From NCBI RefSeq assembly GCF_000159355.1, contig NZ_GG670121.1:104651-168650 (forward strand): a DNA stretch of 64,000 nt, in the 5' to 3' direction. Shown piece after piece: positions 9,564 to 16,642 of the stretch (positions within the stretch are counted from its first letter, which is position 1; each line of letters opens with the position of its first letter). The translations under genes were made by a program, and so were the position numbers. The notes below the pieces were generated by a model. It made no database searches and was not told where the DNA came from. It saw nothing but the letters and a program-made list of their open reading frames with translations. Source of the DNA: Lactobacillus johnsonii ATCC 33200. Lineage in GTDB: Bacteria; Bacillota; Bacilli; Lactobacillales; Lactobacillaceae.

Positions 9564-9644
9564 AATAAAAACCTCGAAATTCTTGTCCGAATTTCGGGGT
9601 TCATATCAATTTTCTTAGCTGCTTAATTCCTTCTTAAAACTATC

Positions 9645-9658
9645 CATCAACAGGATTT
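9645..9658 (+). repeat. 14-base direct repeat, right copy
   Basis: Second copy of CATCAACAGGATTT, 1,499 bases from the copy at 8146-8159. It lies 37 bases outside the right inverted repeat of the IS3 element. Confidence 0.7.
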
Positions 9659-9713
9659 CTTATAGAATGTCAAGTATTGTCAAAAAGAAAAAAAGTGTAT
9701 ACTAAACATAACC

Positions 9714-9733
9714 CCAAAAGACTAGTCTTTTGG
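9714..9733. terminator. 20-base perfect palindrome near the IS110 3' end
   Basis: CCAAAAGACT / AGTCTTTTGG forms a perfect palindrome followed on the plus side by a short T-rich stretch. It lies about 33 bases after the end of the IS110 transposase remnant. It may act as a terminator or belong to the element's end; both readings are tentative. Confidence 0.45.
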
Positions 9734-9765
9734 CAGTTTTCTGCTTATTATATGCTAAGCATTAA

Positions 9766-10968
9766 TTAATGAATCGCCTTAGAATAATTATAAAATTGAT
9801 GTGTGTGAACCAAATTTATAATGGTACGATTCAAATGATTAGCACATGCAATTAAAGCTACCTTGTCATGCTTATTGAAAGGTGGCTTTTTTAATTTGTA
9901 ATAATAATTAATTAAATGGTTTTGTATTCTTCCTTGGTTTCTTAACATGCTCCGAATCATATCGGTCTCAACAACTCTACCTTGACTACTACCTCGGCGA
10001 TTAATAGTATCATTTTTTTAATATTTTCCGGACTGATATCTATTTAGATCAAGTCCTAAAAACACATTGAGTTGCTTATAATTATCAAAGCGAGAGATAT
10101 CTCCTGCAAAGCCCAATAATAAAGCACTATTTAGCTGACCAGCTCCAGGAATACTAGAGATAAATTTAAAATTATCCAAAGAAGCAGCTGTTTTAATCAA
10201 TTTATTTTGAATATAAGCTATTTCCTTATTGTAGTTTTCTATCTCATCACAATATTCTGAAATAATTTCAACTTCTAGAGAATCTGCTGGAACAGCAGGA
10301 TAAGAGTTTTTAGCCGTTAACCAAACTTGAGCACAATAATTCTGAATTACATCCTTGTGTATTCGCTTATTAACTGCCTGATAAACCCTGTTAGTCATCT
10401 CCTTAAGAGTTAGTCCTACCAAAAAATCAGGATGACAATACATTCTAAACATTTGAAGAGCCAAAACTGCATAAGCATTTTTAAAAATTTGATTTAATTC
10501 TGGAAAAGTAATTTCCAATCCAGACCGAAGAAAATTGATTATTCTAGTTCTACACTTAATAAGTTGTCTGTATCTCAAAGACAAAATCCGCAATGAATCA
10601 TATGGCTAAGTAGATTGCTTATTACAATGATTCTTTATTTCTGACAATTGCGTTGCACCTAATAACGCTAATTTAAAAGAATCATTCTTATCAGTTTTAT
10701 TTCGTCTTAAAGAAGCCATTCTTAATTTGGCTTCTAAGAGATTTAGTTCATAAAATCGAACCTTTTTACTTTTTAGATAAGCAGTTAATTGTGCTGAATA
10801 AACACCTGTAGTTTCAAATATTATTACAGTATCAGACTTAATGTACGAATTTAATATTTGAAAACCACTTTTATTATGTTCGAATTTAAAAGTTACTTTT
10901 TCCACTTCTTTTGATATCAAGGTCGCATGATTTTTACCTTGACTAACATCAATACCAATAATATTCAC
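9766..10968 (-). pseudogene. IS110-family transposase with two in-frame stops
   Basis: One continuous frame of about 400 codons encodes an IS110 (DEDD recombinase) transposase. The N-terminal RuvC-like domain keeps D6 (IGIDVS), E52 (FETTGVYS) and D93/D96 (KTDKND). The C-terminal domain has SIPGAG and the serine motif GLDLNRYQSGKY, and the last part reads NRRGSSQGRVV and beyond. Two stops break it in the same frame: TAG at 10606-10608 after residue 120, and TAA at 10018-10020 directly after SGKY. No frameshift is present. The copy is therefore defective but recent enough that all catalytic residues survive. Confidence 0.9.
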
Positions 10969-10999
10969 CTAATCACCTCATTTTAAATTAATTGAGGCA

Positions 11000-11082
11000 A
11001 ATATTTATTTTTAGCTTAATTTCTTGATTATACGATCTCTCAGATCCACACCCTTAATCTAGTTTTATTAAAAATAAATATT
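11000..11082. repeat. 14-base inverted repeat with 55-base loop upstream of the IS110 transposase
   Basis: AATATTTATTTTTA (11000-11013) and TAAAAATAAATATT (11069-11082) are perfect complements enclosing 55 bases. They lie in the non-coding region just 5' of the IS110 transposase frame. In the IS110 group this end encodes the structured bridge RNA that guides recombination; whether this stem is part of one is inference. The exact element end was not determined. Confidence 0.45.
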
Positions 11083-11153
11083 AATGGGCCCGTTTGACAA
11101 TCGAATTTAACATTCCTTTCTGTTGTCGACCTCAACCTCAATCTAAGTATAAG

Positions 11154-11196
11154 AAAAAAGGTAGATAAAAACATCGTCATGTTTCTATCTACCTTT
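11154..11196 (-). terminator. Terminator of the P-loop kinase gene
   Basis: The stem AAAGGTAGATA (11157-11167) / TATCTACCTTT (11186-11196) is followed on the minus strand by a T-run (complement of 11154-11159). It lies about 35 bases beyond the stop at 11231. Confidence 0.85.
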
Positions 11197-11205
11197 ATAC
11201 TTTAG

Positions 11206-11223
11206 GGTGTTTGACAAAGAGCC
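11206..11223 (-). other. Sequence resembling an ISL3-family terminal repeat
   Basis: Read on the minus strand this is GGCTCTTTGTCAAACACC, similar to the GG(C/T)TCTTTGTCAA start of many ISL3-type ends. No matching opposite end or transposase is nearby, so it is at most a solo remnant; this is recall, not a search result. Confidence 0.25.
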
Positions 11224-11230
11224 TTTTTTA

Positions 11231-12166
11231 TTACCAAATATGTAGCAAACGTGTGGGATCAATCTTACTTAAATTAAATTGATGAACATGCTGGTGTTCA
11301 TTCTCTGGAAATTCTTTTACAAAATCAGCAATATTATATAGCCCAGTTGAATAAGACCAAACTCCCTTTACTTTTCGAATAGGATCTAACATTTCATTTC
11401 GAATTGGATATGCAGAAATTAAAAAGTGCTTATGGTGAAATTTAAATACAAAATATGGAAGCCTAAATTTTTCGATTACTTCTTCTCTAGTTTTACCTAA
11501 AGTTATAACGTTTCTATATGTTCCGTATTTCTTAGTAAATTCATCATTAAAAGAAAAGTAAAAGTTAGAAATATGCACATGTGGAAAATCTTCTGGTCTT
11601 ACCTTATCTGGTACACAAATCACATGTGAATACTGATCTAAATTCTTTTCTTTTTGACTTAAGGCCCGTTCCATTCCATTCGGTAAAATTGAATAAGCCC
11701 AAGACGGAACTTCCGGATGAGCTTTATATTGCTCATACATCATTTTAATTACGTCAGGTTTCACCCAATCATAGTGCATTCTAACCTGATTACGCTGCAG
11801 TAAGCTTTCTAAAGTGTTATTTTGCATTAAATCGACTACAAATAATTCATAGCGATATTTTTCAACCCATGGACGAAAATGTTCAATTTTATCTGGCGTG
11901 ATATGAGTTCCATCAACAATGATAGTTTCTCCATAGGCCATCTTATGCTGTACCAAATTATCAACCATTTGCTCTGTACGTACAGTAACATGACGTGGAA
12001 TAACTTGATGCAGGTGATCTGTACTTTCCTCATAATAAACCGTCAAATCAGCTAATAGCAGCCTAATTTCATCACGAGAAATAGCGTAAGGCTGCAAGTG
12101 GTGACGAGCAATAAAGGAAGATTTTCCAGATCCAGGTGCTCCTCTTAGTAAAAATATTTTACGCAT
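11231..12166 (-). CDS. P-loop kinase resembling the polynucleotide kinase N-terminal domain, with unknown C-terminal half
   Basis: A 311-residue soluble protein. The N-terminal half (about 1-165) is an AAA_33/zeta-toxin/T4-polynucleotide-kinase-type P-loop kinase: Walker A RGAPGSGKSS at residues 8-17, a SRDEIR motif after the first helix, and IIVDGTHI as Walker B-like strand. The C-terminal half (about 166-311) is rich in aromatic residues and histidines and was not recognised. The substrate is unknown; a nucleotide or RNA end is a guess from the fold. ATG with AGGAG 7 bases upstream. It ends with its own terminator and stands apart from gpmA, which has a terminator of its own. Confidence 0.75.
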   Translation of the reverse strand: MRKIFLLRGAPGSGKSSFIARHHLQPYAISRDEIRLLLADLTVYYEESTDHLHQVIPRHVTVRTEQMVDNLVQHKMAYGETIIVDGTHITPDKIEHFRPWVEKYRYELFVVDLMQNNTLESLLQRNQVRMHYDWVKPDVIKMMYEQYKAHPEVPSWAYSILPNGMERALSQKEKNLDQYSHVICVPDKVRPEDFPHVHISNFYFSFNDEFTKKYGTYRNVITLGKTREEVIEKFRLPYFVFKFHHKHFLISAYPIRNEMLDPIRKVKGVWSYSTGLYNIADFVKEFPENEHQHVHQFNLSKIDPTRLLHIW

Positions 12167-12244
12167 TATTTTCTCCTACTCTACAAGAATTTGTTCAAAT
12201 ATACTCGTAAAAAATTTTACCATAAAAATACCTATACAAACTAT

Positions 12245-12273
12245 TAAAAAAAGAGTAGACTAGTCGGCTACTC
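12245..12273 (-). terminator. Terminator of the gpmA operon
   Basis: The short stem GAGTAG / CTACTC (12253-12258, 12268-12273) directly follows the gpmA stop and precedes a T-run on the minus strand (complement of 12246-12252). Confidence 0.75.
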
Positions 12274-12275
12274 AA

Positions 12276-12953
12276 TCAATGTAGAATTTCTTTCTTTATA
12301 ATATGCAAATTAGTATCAAAAGTATAAACAATTGGCTCTGCATTGGGCACCTCTACTTTTACAATATCCTCATTACTGATATCTTCAATTTTTTTAATCA
12401 AGGCACGTAAACTTGAGCCATGGGCTACAACCAATTGATCATGACCTGCCATTAATTCAGGTGCAATATGATCCCAAAAATAAGGCATTAATCTCTCCTG
12501 CGTTTGATGTAGACTTTCTCCTTGGGGCATTAGACGCATATCATACTTTTGATATCTACGATCTTGCACGGGCTGCGTTAATAAAGGGGGCACACTGTCA
12601 AAACCACGTCTCCATTCTAAGACTTGCTTAGTACCAAAAATTTTCTTTGAAACATCCTTATTAATACCGCGAAGTGCTCCATAGTGACGCTCATTTAAAC
12701 GCCAAGTCTTAGTAATAGGTAAATATAAAAAGCTGCAAACATCCGCAATAATATTAGCTGTCATAATTGCACGCGATAAGACAGAAGTATGAATATGCGT
12801 TGGCACAAATCTGGCTATTTTTTCCACCTTAAGACCTGCATTTTTTGCCTGTTCAATCCCCTTTTTACTTAAAGGCACATCATTCCAGCCCGTATAAACA
12901 TTGTCACGATTAGCTATACTTTCACCATGCCTAACTAAAACTAATTTGGCCAA
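12276..12953 (-). CDS. gpmA: 2,3-bisphosphoglycerate-dependent phosphoglycerate mutase
   Basis: Glycolytic enzyme interconverting 3- and 2-phosphoglycerate through a phosphohistidine. It shows LVLVRHGESIANRDNVYTGW with the catalytic His of RHG, and LNERHYGALRGINK with the Glu/Arg of the active site, and is about 225 residues. The TTG at 12953 is preferred over the GTG at 12965 because AGGTGAG lies 7 bases upstream of the TTG. Near the C-terminus the second catalytic His is in VVAHGSSLRALIK. It may be one of several copies in the genome; the loop LTQPVQDRRY differs from the more common GpmA form. It lies just downstream of two small genes of unknown function. Confidence 0.9.
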   Translation of the reverse strand: MAKLVLVRHGESIANRDNVYTGWNDVPLSKKGIEQAKNAGLKVEKIARFVPTHIHTSVLSRAIMTANIIADVCSFLYLPITKTWRLNERHYGALRGINKDVSKKIFGTKQVLEWRRGFDSVPPLLTQPVQDRRYQKYDMRLMPQGESLHQTQERLMPYFWDHIAPELMAGHDQLVVAHGSSLRALIKKIEDISNEDIVKVEVPNAEPIVYTFDTNLHIIKKEILH

Positions 12954-12974
12954 CTTTCTTCTCACCTACTTCAT

Positions 12975-13217
12975 TTAAATCATAAAAAACAAAACAATTC
13001 CGGTAATGGTAAAAACGACTCCTAATATTGTAAAGGAAATGATATCAGCTTTACTATCAGATGGAATACCAGTAAGCAATTTTTTTGTTCCATTAATAGA
13101 ATCACTTTGAATTTCTTTCGTTGCTACTTTATGTTTTTGATAACGATTGTAGGCAGTGTATAAATCCCATAATCCAATTAATAAAACTATGACTGCAACC
13201 CAAATATTTACCTTCAT
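12975..13217 (-). CDS. Small two-helix membrane protein, unknown function
   Basis: An 80-residue protein with two hydrophobic segments (about residues 5-22 and 60-80) joined by a polar loop of mostly charged and hydroxyl residues. The ATG at 13217 lies one base after the stop of the upstream gene, so the two are probably translationally coupled; an earlier in-frame start at 13250 would overlap that gene by 32 bases. It was not recognised as a known family. It is followed closely by gpmA. Confidence 0.65.
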   Translation of the reverse strand: MKVNIWVAVIVLLIGLWDLYTAYNRYQKHKVATKEIQSDSINGTKKLLTGIPSDSKADIISFTILGVVFTITGIVLFFMI

Positions 13218-13218
13218 T

Positions 13219-13476
13219 TTATTTATCATCCTTGTGTATGCTTGTGCCATTTACTTTTTGGTCTAAGTTTCGAACTGCTTTCTTAAAAGCTTTAACCGAA
13301 TTCTGATAAGCTTTGCCACCGTTTTGTTTCAAAAAATCCCCAGCTTGTTGTCCTTTTTCAGTTAAGTGGTCTTTGATATCGGGCCAATCATTTTCAGCAA
13401 AATCTTTAAATTGGTCTGTAGCTTTCTTTTGATAATTTTTTAGATTTTCTTTTAGATCATTAGTATCGAATTTCAT
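13219..13476 (-). CDS. Small hydrophilic helical protein, unknown function
   Basis: An 85-residue, highly charged protein with no hydrophobic segment, built of predicted amphipathic helices (FDTNDLKENLKNYQKKATD, then GDFLKQNGGKAYQNSVKAF). Composition resembles small stress or YtxH/CsbD-like proteins, but no motif settles this. A clear AAGGAG lies before the ATG. It is first in a probable three-gene unit with the small membrane protein and gpmA. Confidence 0.65.
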   Translation of the reverse strand: MKFDTNDLKENLKNYQKKATDQFKDFAENDWPDIKDHLTEKGQQAGDFLKQNGGKAYQNSVKAFKKAVRNLDQKVNGTSIHKDDK

Positions 13477-13539
13477 TTTTTCTCCTTAAAATAAAAGGCT
13501 TTGCCCCTATTTTACCAAATAGCAGCAAAACCAGATTAA

Positions 13540-14424
13540 CTAATCTTCTTTATCATCAAAAATCATTTTATCACTAATTCCACGTGTGCATTCTGCTTGA
13601 AGTGTCACATGGTTAATTCCAAGCGGCTTTAATTTTTTTGCAATTTCTGTGTATATCTTTTCTAATTGCACAGCATCTAAATTTTTATCCACATTAATAT
13701 GTGCATCTAACATCGTCACATTATCTGAATATTGCCAAACATGCACATGGTGAATGTTATTCACATGTGGACAAGATAAAACTAATTCATTTATCTTATT
13801 TAAATCAATGCTAGGATTCGTTTCCATTAAAATATTAGCTGCTTTAATAGTAACTTCATAAGCTTCTTTAAGTAAAAAGACAGAAGCTGCTATCGTTAAG
13901 AATGGATCGACCCAGTAAATTTTCCAAATTGAAATCACAATCGCTCCAATTACAACTGCTACACTAGTTATTGCATCTGAAAGCATATTTAAAAATGTAG
14001 CTTTTGCATTAAGACTCGTCTTAGCTTCCTTCATAACTACTAGCATAGAAATTAGGTTAGCAGCTAAGCCAATTAAAGAAACAATTAACATGATTTTTCC
14101 TTTAATCGGTTCTGGATGACTAAAGCGTTGAATTCCTTCGATAAATAAATAAATACTGATTACTATTAAAATTATCCCATTAGTAAAAGCTGCTAGTATT
14201 TCCGCTCGATCATAGCCAAAAGTCTTGCTATTATTTCGCTTTCTCTTAGCAATTAAATTAGCAACAAAGGCTAAAATAATTGATCCAACATCGCTTAAAT
14301 TATGTACGGCATCCGAAAGCAGAGCAAGTGAGCCTGAAACTGCTCCACCGATAAATTCCGCAATTGTAATAATAATATTTAATAAAGTTACCCAAAAATA
14401 ACGTAGTGATGATTTATTCTTCAT
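13540..14424 (-). CDS. Cation diffusion facilitator metal exporter (CzcD-like)
   Basis: A 294-residue CDF protein with six predicted membrane helices and a cytoplasmic C-terminal domain (HVNNIHHVHVWQYSD, typical histidines of the dimer-metal site). The transport site in helix 2 is SDAVHNLSD with H41 and D45. In helix 5 the usual HxxxD is NMLSD, with N146 in place of His and D150 kept. CDF proteins exchange Zn, Co, Mn or Cd for protons; the changed ligand makes the metal uncertain. The gene is divergent from an ArsR-type regulator and has a consensus promoter overlapped by an inverted repeat, a normal arrangement for metal-induced export. Confidence 0.9.
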   Translation of the reverse strand: MKNKSSLRYFWVTLLNIIITIAEFIGGAVSGSLALLSDAVHNLSDVGSIILAFVANLIAKRKRNNSKTFGYDRAEILAAFTNGIILIVISIYLFIEGIQRFSHPEPIKGKIMLIVSLIGLAANLISMLVVMKEAKTSLNAKATFLNMLSDAITSVAVVIGAIVISIWKIYWVDPFLTIAASVFLLKEAYEVTIKAANILMETNPSIDLNKINELVLSCPHVNNIHHVHVWQYSDNVTMLDAHINVDKNLDAVQLEKIYTEIAKKLKPLGINHVTLQAECTRGISDKMIFDDKED

Positions 14425-14438
14425 ATTTTTTCTCCATA

Positions 14439-14503
14439 AATATATCGAATTTGGTATACTTATTACAGAAAGTAATAATATTCCATTTTCGATATATTGT
14501 CAA
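14439..14503. promoter_or_regulatory. CDF promoter with overlapping inverted repeats (probable ArsR operator)
   Basis: On the minus strand TTGACA (14498-14503) and TATTAT (14475-14480) are separated by 17 bases and drive the CDF gene. AATATATCGAA (14439-14449) and TTCGATATATT (14488-14498) are perfect complements; the second lies in the -35/-10 spacer. The placement suggests the divergent ArsR protein represses here, with two half-operators about 50 bases apart centre to centre. Confidence 0.7.
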
Positions 14504-14519
14504 TAAGAGGTGCTAAATT

Positions 14520-14846
14520 ATGACACAAACAGATACAAATTTAGTCAGTGAAGCAGCCAAAATCTATAAAGTTTTAAGCAATGGTAGACGAATTTCAATT
14601 TTATTTTTTTTACGGAATGCTTCAAAAGAAGTCGACGTCTCAACAATTGCCACTACTCTCGACCTTGCGCAGCCGGTTGTATCAAAACAATTAGGTATTT
14701 TAGAAAAATACAATTTGGTTAAACATCATAAACATGGAACTCATGTCTTTTATTTTTTAAATGACCCTGACGTTTTATCAATGATTGATGCCATGATTGA
14801 ACATGTAGAACATACTGCCAAAGAACATCCCACAAACTTATACTAA
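14520..14846 (+). CDS. ArsR/SmtB-family metal-responsive repressor (CzrA-like)
   Basis: A 108-residue winged-helix protein. The recognition helix is AQPVVSKQLGILEKYNLV (about residues 50-67), and the wing contains HHKHGTHVFYFL. The C-terminal alpha-5 helix carries D82, D84, H95 and H98. This matches the spacing of the zinc/cobalt site of CzrA (DxH, ten residues, HxxH), except that the first His is Asp. In the family, metal binding at this site releases the operator and induces export. The gene is divergent from the CDF exporter, shares a 95-base control region with it, and has an AGAGGTG before its ATG. ArsR identity is firm; the metal is not. Confidence 0.88.
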   Translation: MTQTDTNLVSEAAKIYKVLSNGRRISILFFLRNASKEVDVSTIATTLDLAQPVVSKQLGILEKYNLVKHHKHGTHVFYFLNDPDVLSMIDAMIEHVEHTAKEHPTNLY

Positions 14847-14874
14847 AAAAGATGCAACTTGATAGCTGCATCTT
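14845..14874 (-). terminator. Terminator overlapping the stop of the phosphatase gene
   Basis: The stem AAGATGCA (14849-14856) / TGCATCTT (14867-14874) is followed on the minus strand by a six-T run. It begins inside the stop codon of the phosphatase gene at 14873 and also lies 3 bases after the ArsR stop, so the hairpin sits between convergent genes. Confidence 0.75.
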
Positions 14875-15562
14875 ATAAATTTGGAATGTCAGTGTTTTTT
14901 ACACCATAATTAATTATTTTAAATTTTCCATTATCATCAATTATTCCACGTGTCACACTGCCATTATCTGGAAAGGGAATATCGTGATCATGTGTAGTTT
15001 GATCCCAGTATTTAATTCCCAAAGTCTTAATAAAGTCTCCGTGAGACACAATTAAAACTCGTCCTAGCCCTTTTGTTTCTTCAGCTAGTTGGCTAACAGC
15101 TTGGTCCATTCGATTATTGAGGGCTTCTGCATCTTCTGCTAAATGACGTGGATCAGCTTTCTTAGTTGCTTCACGAAAATCATGGATTCCTAGGGTTTGA
15201 ATGATTTTTACCACATCATTTGTTGGTTTCATCCCTCCAGCTACAGCAACTTTTTCCCAAGTTTCGTCAATATCGTCACCTTCAAAAGTACCAAAGAATA
15301 CTTCACGAAAAGCTGGAAGTTTTTTTATTTTACCAATCTCAGAAACTTCATTTGTATCAGCAATTAAGTGAACTGTATCAATGGCTCGTTTTAAGTCAGA
15401 ACTATACATTTTATCAAAATGAACCTGAGATAAATTAGATGCTGTTATTTTTAAGTCATTAATTCCTTTTACAGTTAGTGGAGAATCAGCCCAGCCTTGA
15501 ACTTTATTCAACTGATTAAACATTGTTTCCCCATGTCTTACTAAATAAACTTCAGTAGCCAT
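14873..15562 (-). CDS. Histidine phosphatase superfamily protein
   Basis: A 229-residue protein with LVRHGETMFNQLNKVQGWADSP near the N-terminus (catalytic R9-H10-G11), and the second His in VLIVSHGDFIKTLG. This is the phosphoglycerate mutase-like fold; the sequence belongs to the broad phosphatase branch rather than to GpmA, which is encoded at 12276. Substrate unknown; the family includes sugar-phosphate and nucleotide phosphatases. Monocistronic by position: a divergent gene lies upstream and a terminator downstream. Confidence 0.85.
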   Translation of the reverse strand: MATEVYLVRHGETMFNQLNKVQGWADSPLTVKGINDLKITASNLSQVHFDKMYSSDLKRAIDTVHLIADTNEVSEIGKIKKLPAFREVFFGTFEGDDIDETWEKVAVAGGMKPTNDVVKIIQTLGIHDFREATKKADPRHLAEDAEALNNRMDQAVSQLAEETKGLGRVLIVSHGDFIKTLGIKYWDQTTHDHDIPFPDNGSVTRGIIDDNGKFKIINYGVKNTDIPNL

Positions 15563-15824
15563 TTTTACCCTCTTTTCTTAAATTGTTTCACAAATTTTCT
15601 TTCAATTATCTCAATGTTAACAGAATATTGCGTTAATTCAAGTATTTTTAAAAGCAACCCTATATTTAGTGTTTCACAAAATTCTTAGTACAACATATCT
15701 TAGTTTTATCTATAGTTATATACGCAATTGTATGTTTATTTTTTTAATCTTTAAATTAAAAAATACTATTTTAATGGGTTAAAATAAAAGTTGTATAGTA
15801 CTTAATAAAAAGGAGGACTTTTTT

Positions 15825-16409
15825 ATGACAAAAGTTGCTGTTGTCTTCGCAGATGGCTGTGAAGAAGTTGAAGGACTTAGTGTCGTTGATGTACTACGTC
15901 GTTTAGATATTGATTGTGACATGGTCGGTCTTGATAAAAAAGAAATTAACGGAGACCATCGTATCTTACTAACCTGTGATAAAGTTGTGGATGATTCACT
16001 TTTAGAGTATGACTTAGTAGCTTTTCCAGGTGGAAGAACTGGAGCTTTAAACCTTAGAAACAATGAAAAACTAGCTAAGCTTATGATTCAAAGAAATAAA
16101 GAAGGCAAATGGGATGCAGCAATGTGTGCCGCTCCGATTGCTTTAGGTCACTACGGCTTGCTAGAAGGAGCTAACTACACCTGCTATCCTGGCTTTGAAA
16201 AAGAAATTGAAAAAGAATGTCCAAACGGCCACTTTAGCACTGATATTACAGTTGTGGATAAAGAACACAAAATCATCACCAGTCGTGGACCAGCTACAGC
16301 CTGGGCATACGCTTATACAATTGCTCAAACCTTAGGTTATGACACCAAAGAATTAGAAAAAGCAATGCTTTATGATTATCTAGCCAAAAATATTAATCAA
16401 AGCCTCTAG
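15825..16409 (+). CDS. DJ-1/PfpI family protein
   Basis: A 194-residue cytoplasmic protein of the ThiJ/DJ-1 group. The nucleophile-elbow cysteine is C101 in WDAAMCAAPIALG, and an acidic patch near the N-terminus (DGCEEVEG) includes the usual partner Glu. Members act as chaperones, glyoxalases or deglycases; which applies here cannot be told. AAGGAGGA lies 7 bases before the ATG. A 262-base AT-rich divergent gap separates it from the phosphatase gene; beyond probable promoters I see nothing in that gap. Confidence 0.88.
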   Translation: MTKVAVVFADGCEEVEGLSVVDVLRRLDIDCDMVGLDKKEINGDHRILLTCDKVVDDSLLEYDLVAFPGGRTGALNLRNNEKLAKLMIQRNKEGKWDAAMCAAPIALGHYGLLEGANYTCYPGFEKEIEKECPNGHFSTDITVVDKEHKIITSRGPATAWAYAYTIAQTLGYDTKELEKAMLYDYLAKNINQSL

Positions 16410-16420
16410 TTAACCACATC

Positions 16421-16457
16421 GAAAAAGAGACCAGATTTTATATCTGATCTCTTTTTT
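16421..16457. terminator. Terminator after the DJ-1/PfpI gene
   Basis: The stem AAAAAGAGACCAGAT / ATCTGATCTCTTTTTT has one mismatch and flanking A/T runs. It follows the DJ-1 gene on the plus strand. The next 185 bases, to the end of the convergent nmrA-like gene, show no feature. Confidence 0.8.
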
Positions 16458-16642
16458 CGTATATAACAGCTAAAATAAGCAAATAGCTTTTAATCTATCA
16501 CTTAAATTAAAAGCTTGTGTAGTTAATATCAAGCTTACGGTCTTGTCTCAGCACTGCACTACACTTAATTACAATTAATTTTTCTCTAAGCACTTATTAT
16601 ACTTAATGTAATATCTTTTATTTTAGATTAAACTAATTTATT

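Larger units (their letters stand above)
8223..9608 (-). mobile_element. IS3-family (IS150-like) insertion sequence, degenerate
   Basis: The element is bounded by imperfect terminal inverted repeats. The left end starts TGATATGAGCCCAAAAATT at 8223; the right end, read on the minus strand from 9608, starts TGATATGAACCCCGAAATT. The ends have the TG...CA form. The 1,386 bases contain orfA and orfB on the minus strand. Both are damaged: orfA appears to lack an internal segment, and orfB has two single-base losses in A-runs. No convincing 3-4 base target duplication is visible at these ends. The copy cannot make an intact OrfAB transposase. Confidence 0.8.

Noticed and set aside
9609..9765. Additional gene between the IS3 and IS110 elements
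   Set aside because: Only a palindrome and the 14-base repeat are visible; no frame of useful length with a start signal.
15563..15824. Small RNA in the divergent gap upstream of the DJ-1 gene
   Set aside because: AT-rich sequence with possible weak promoters but no terminator hairpin or conserved structure.
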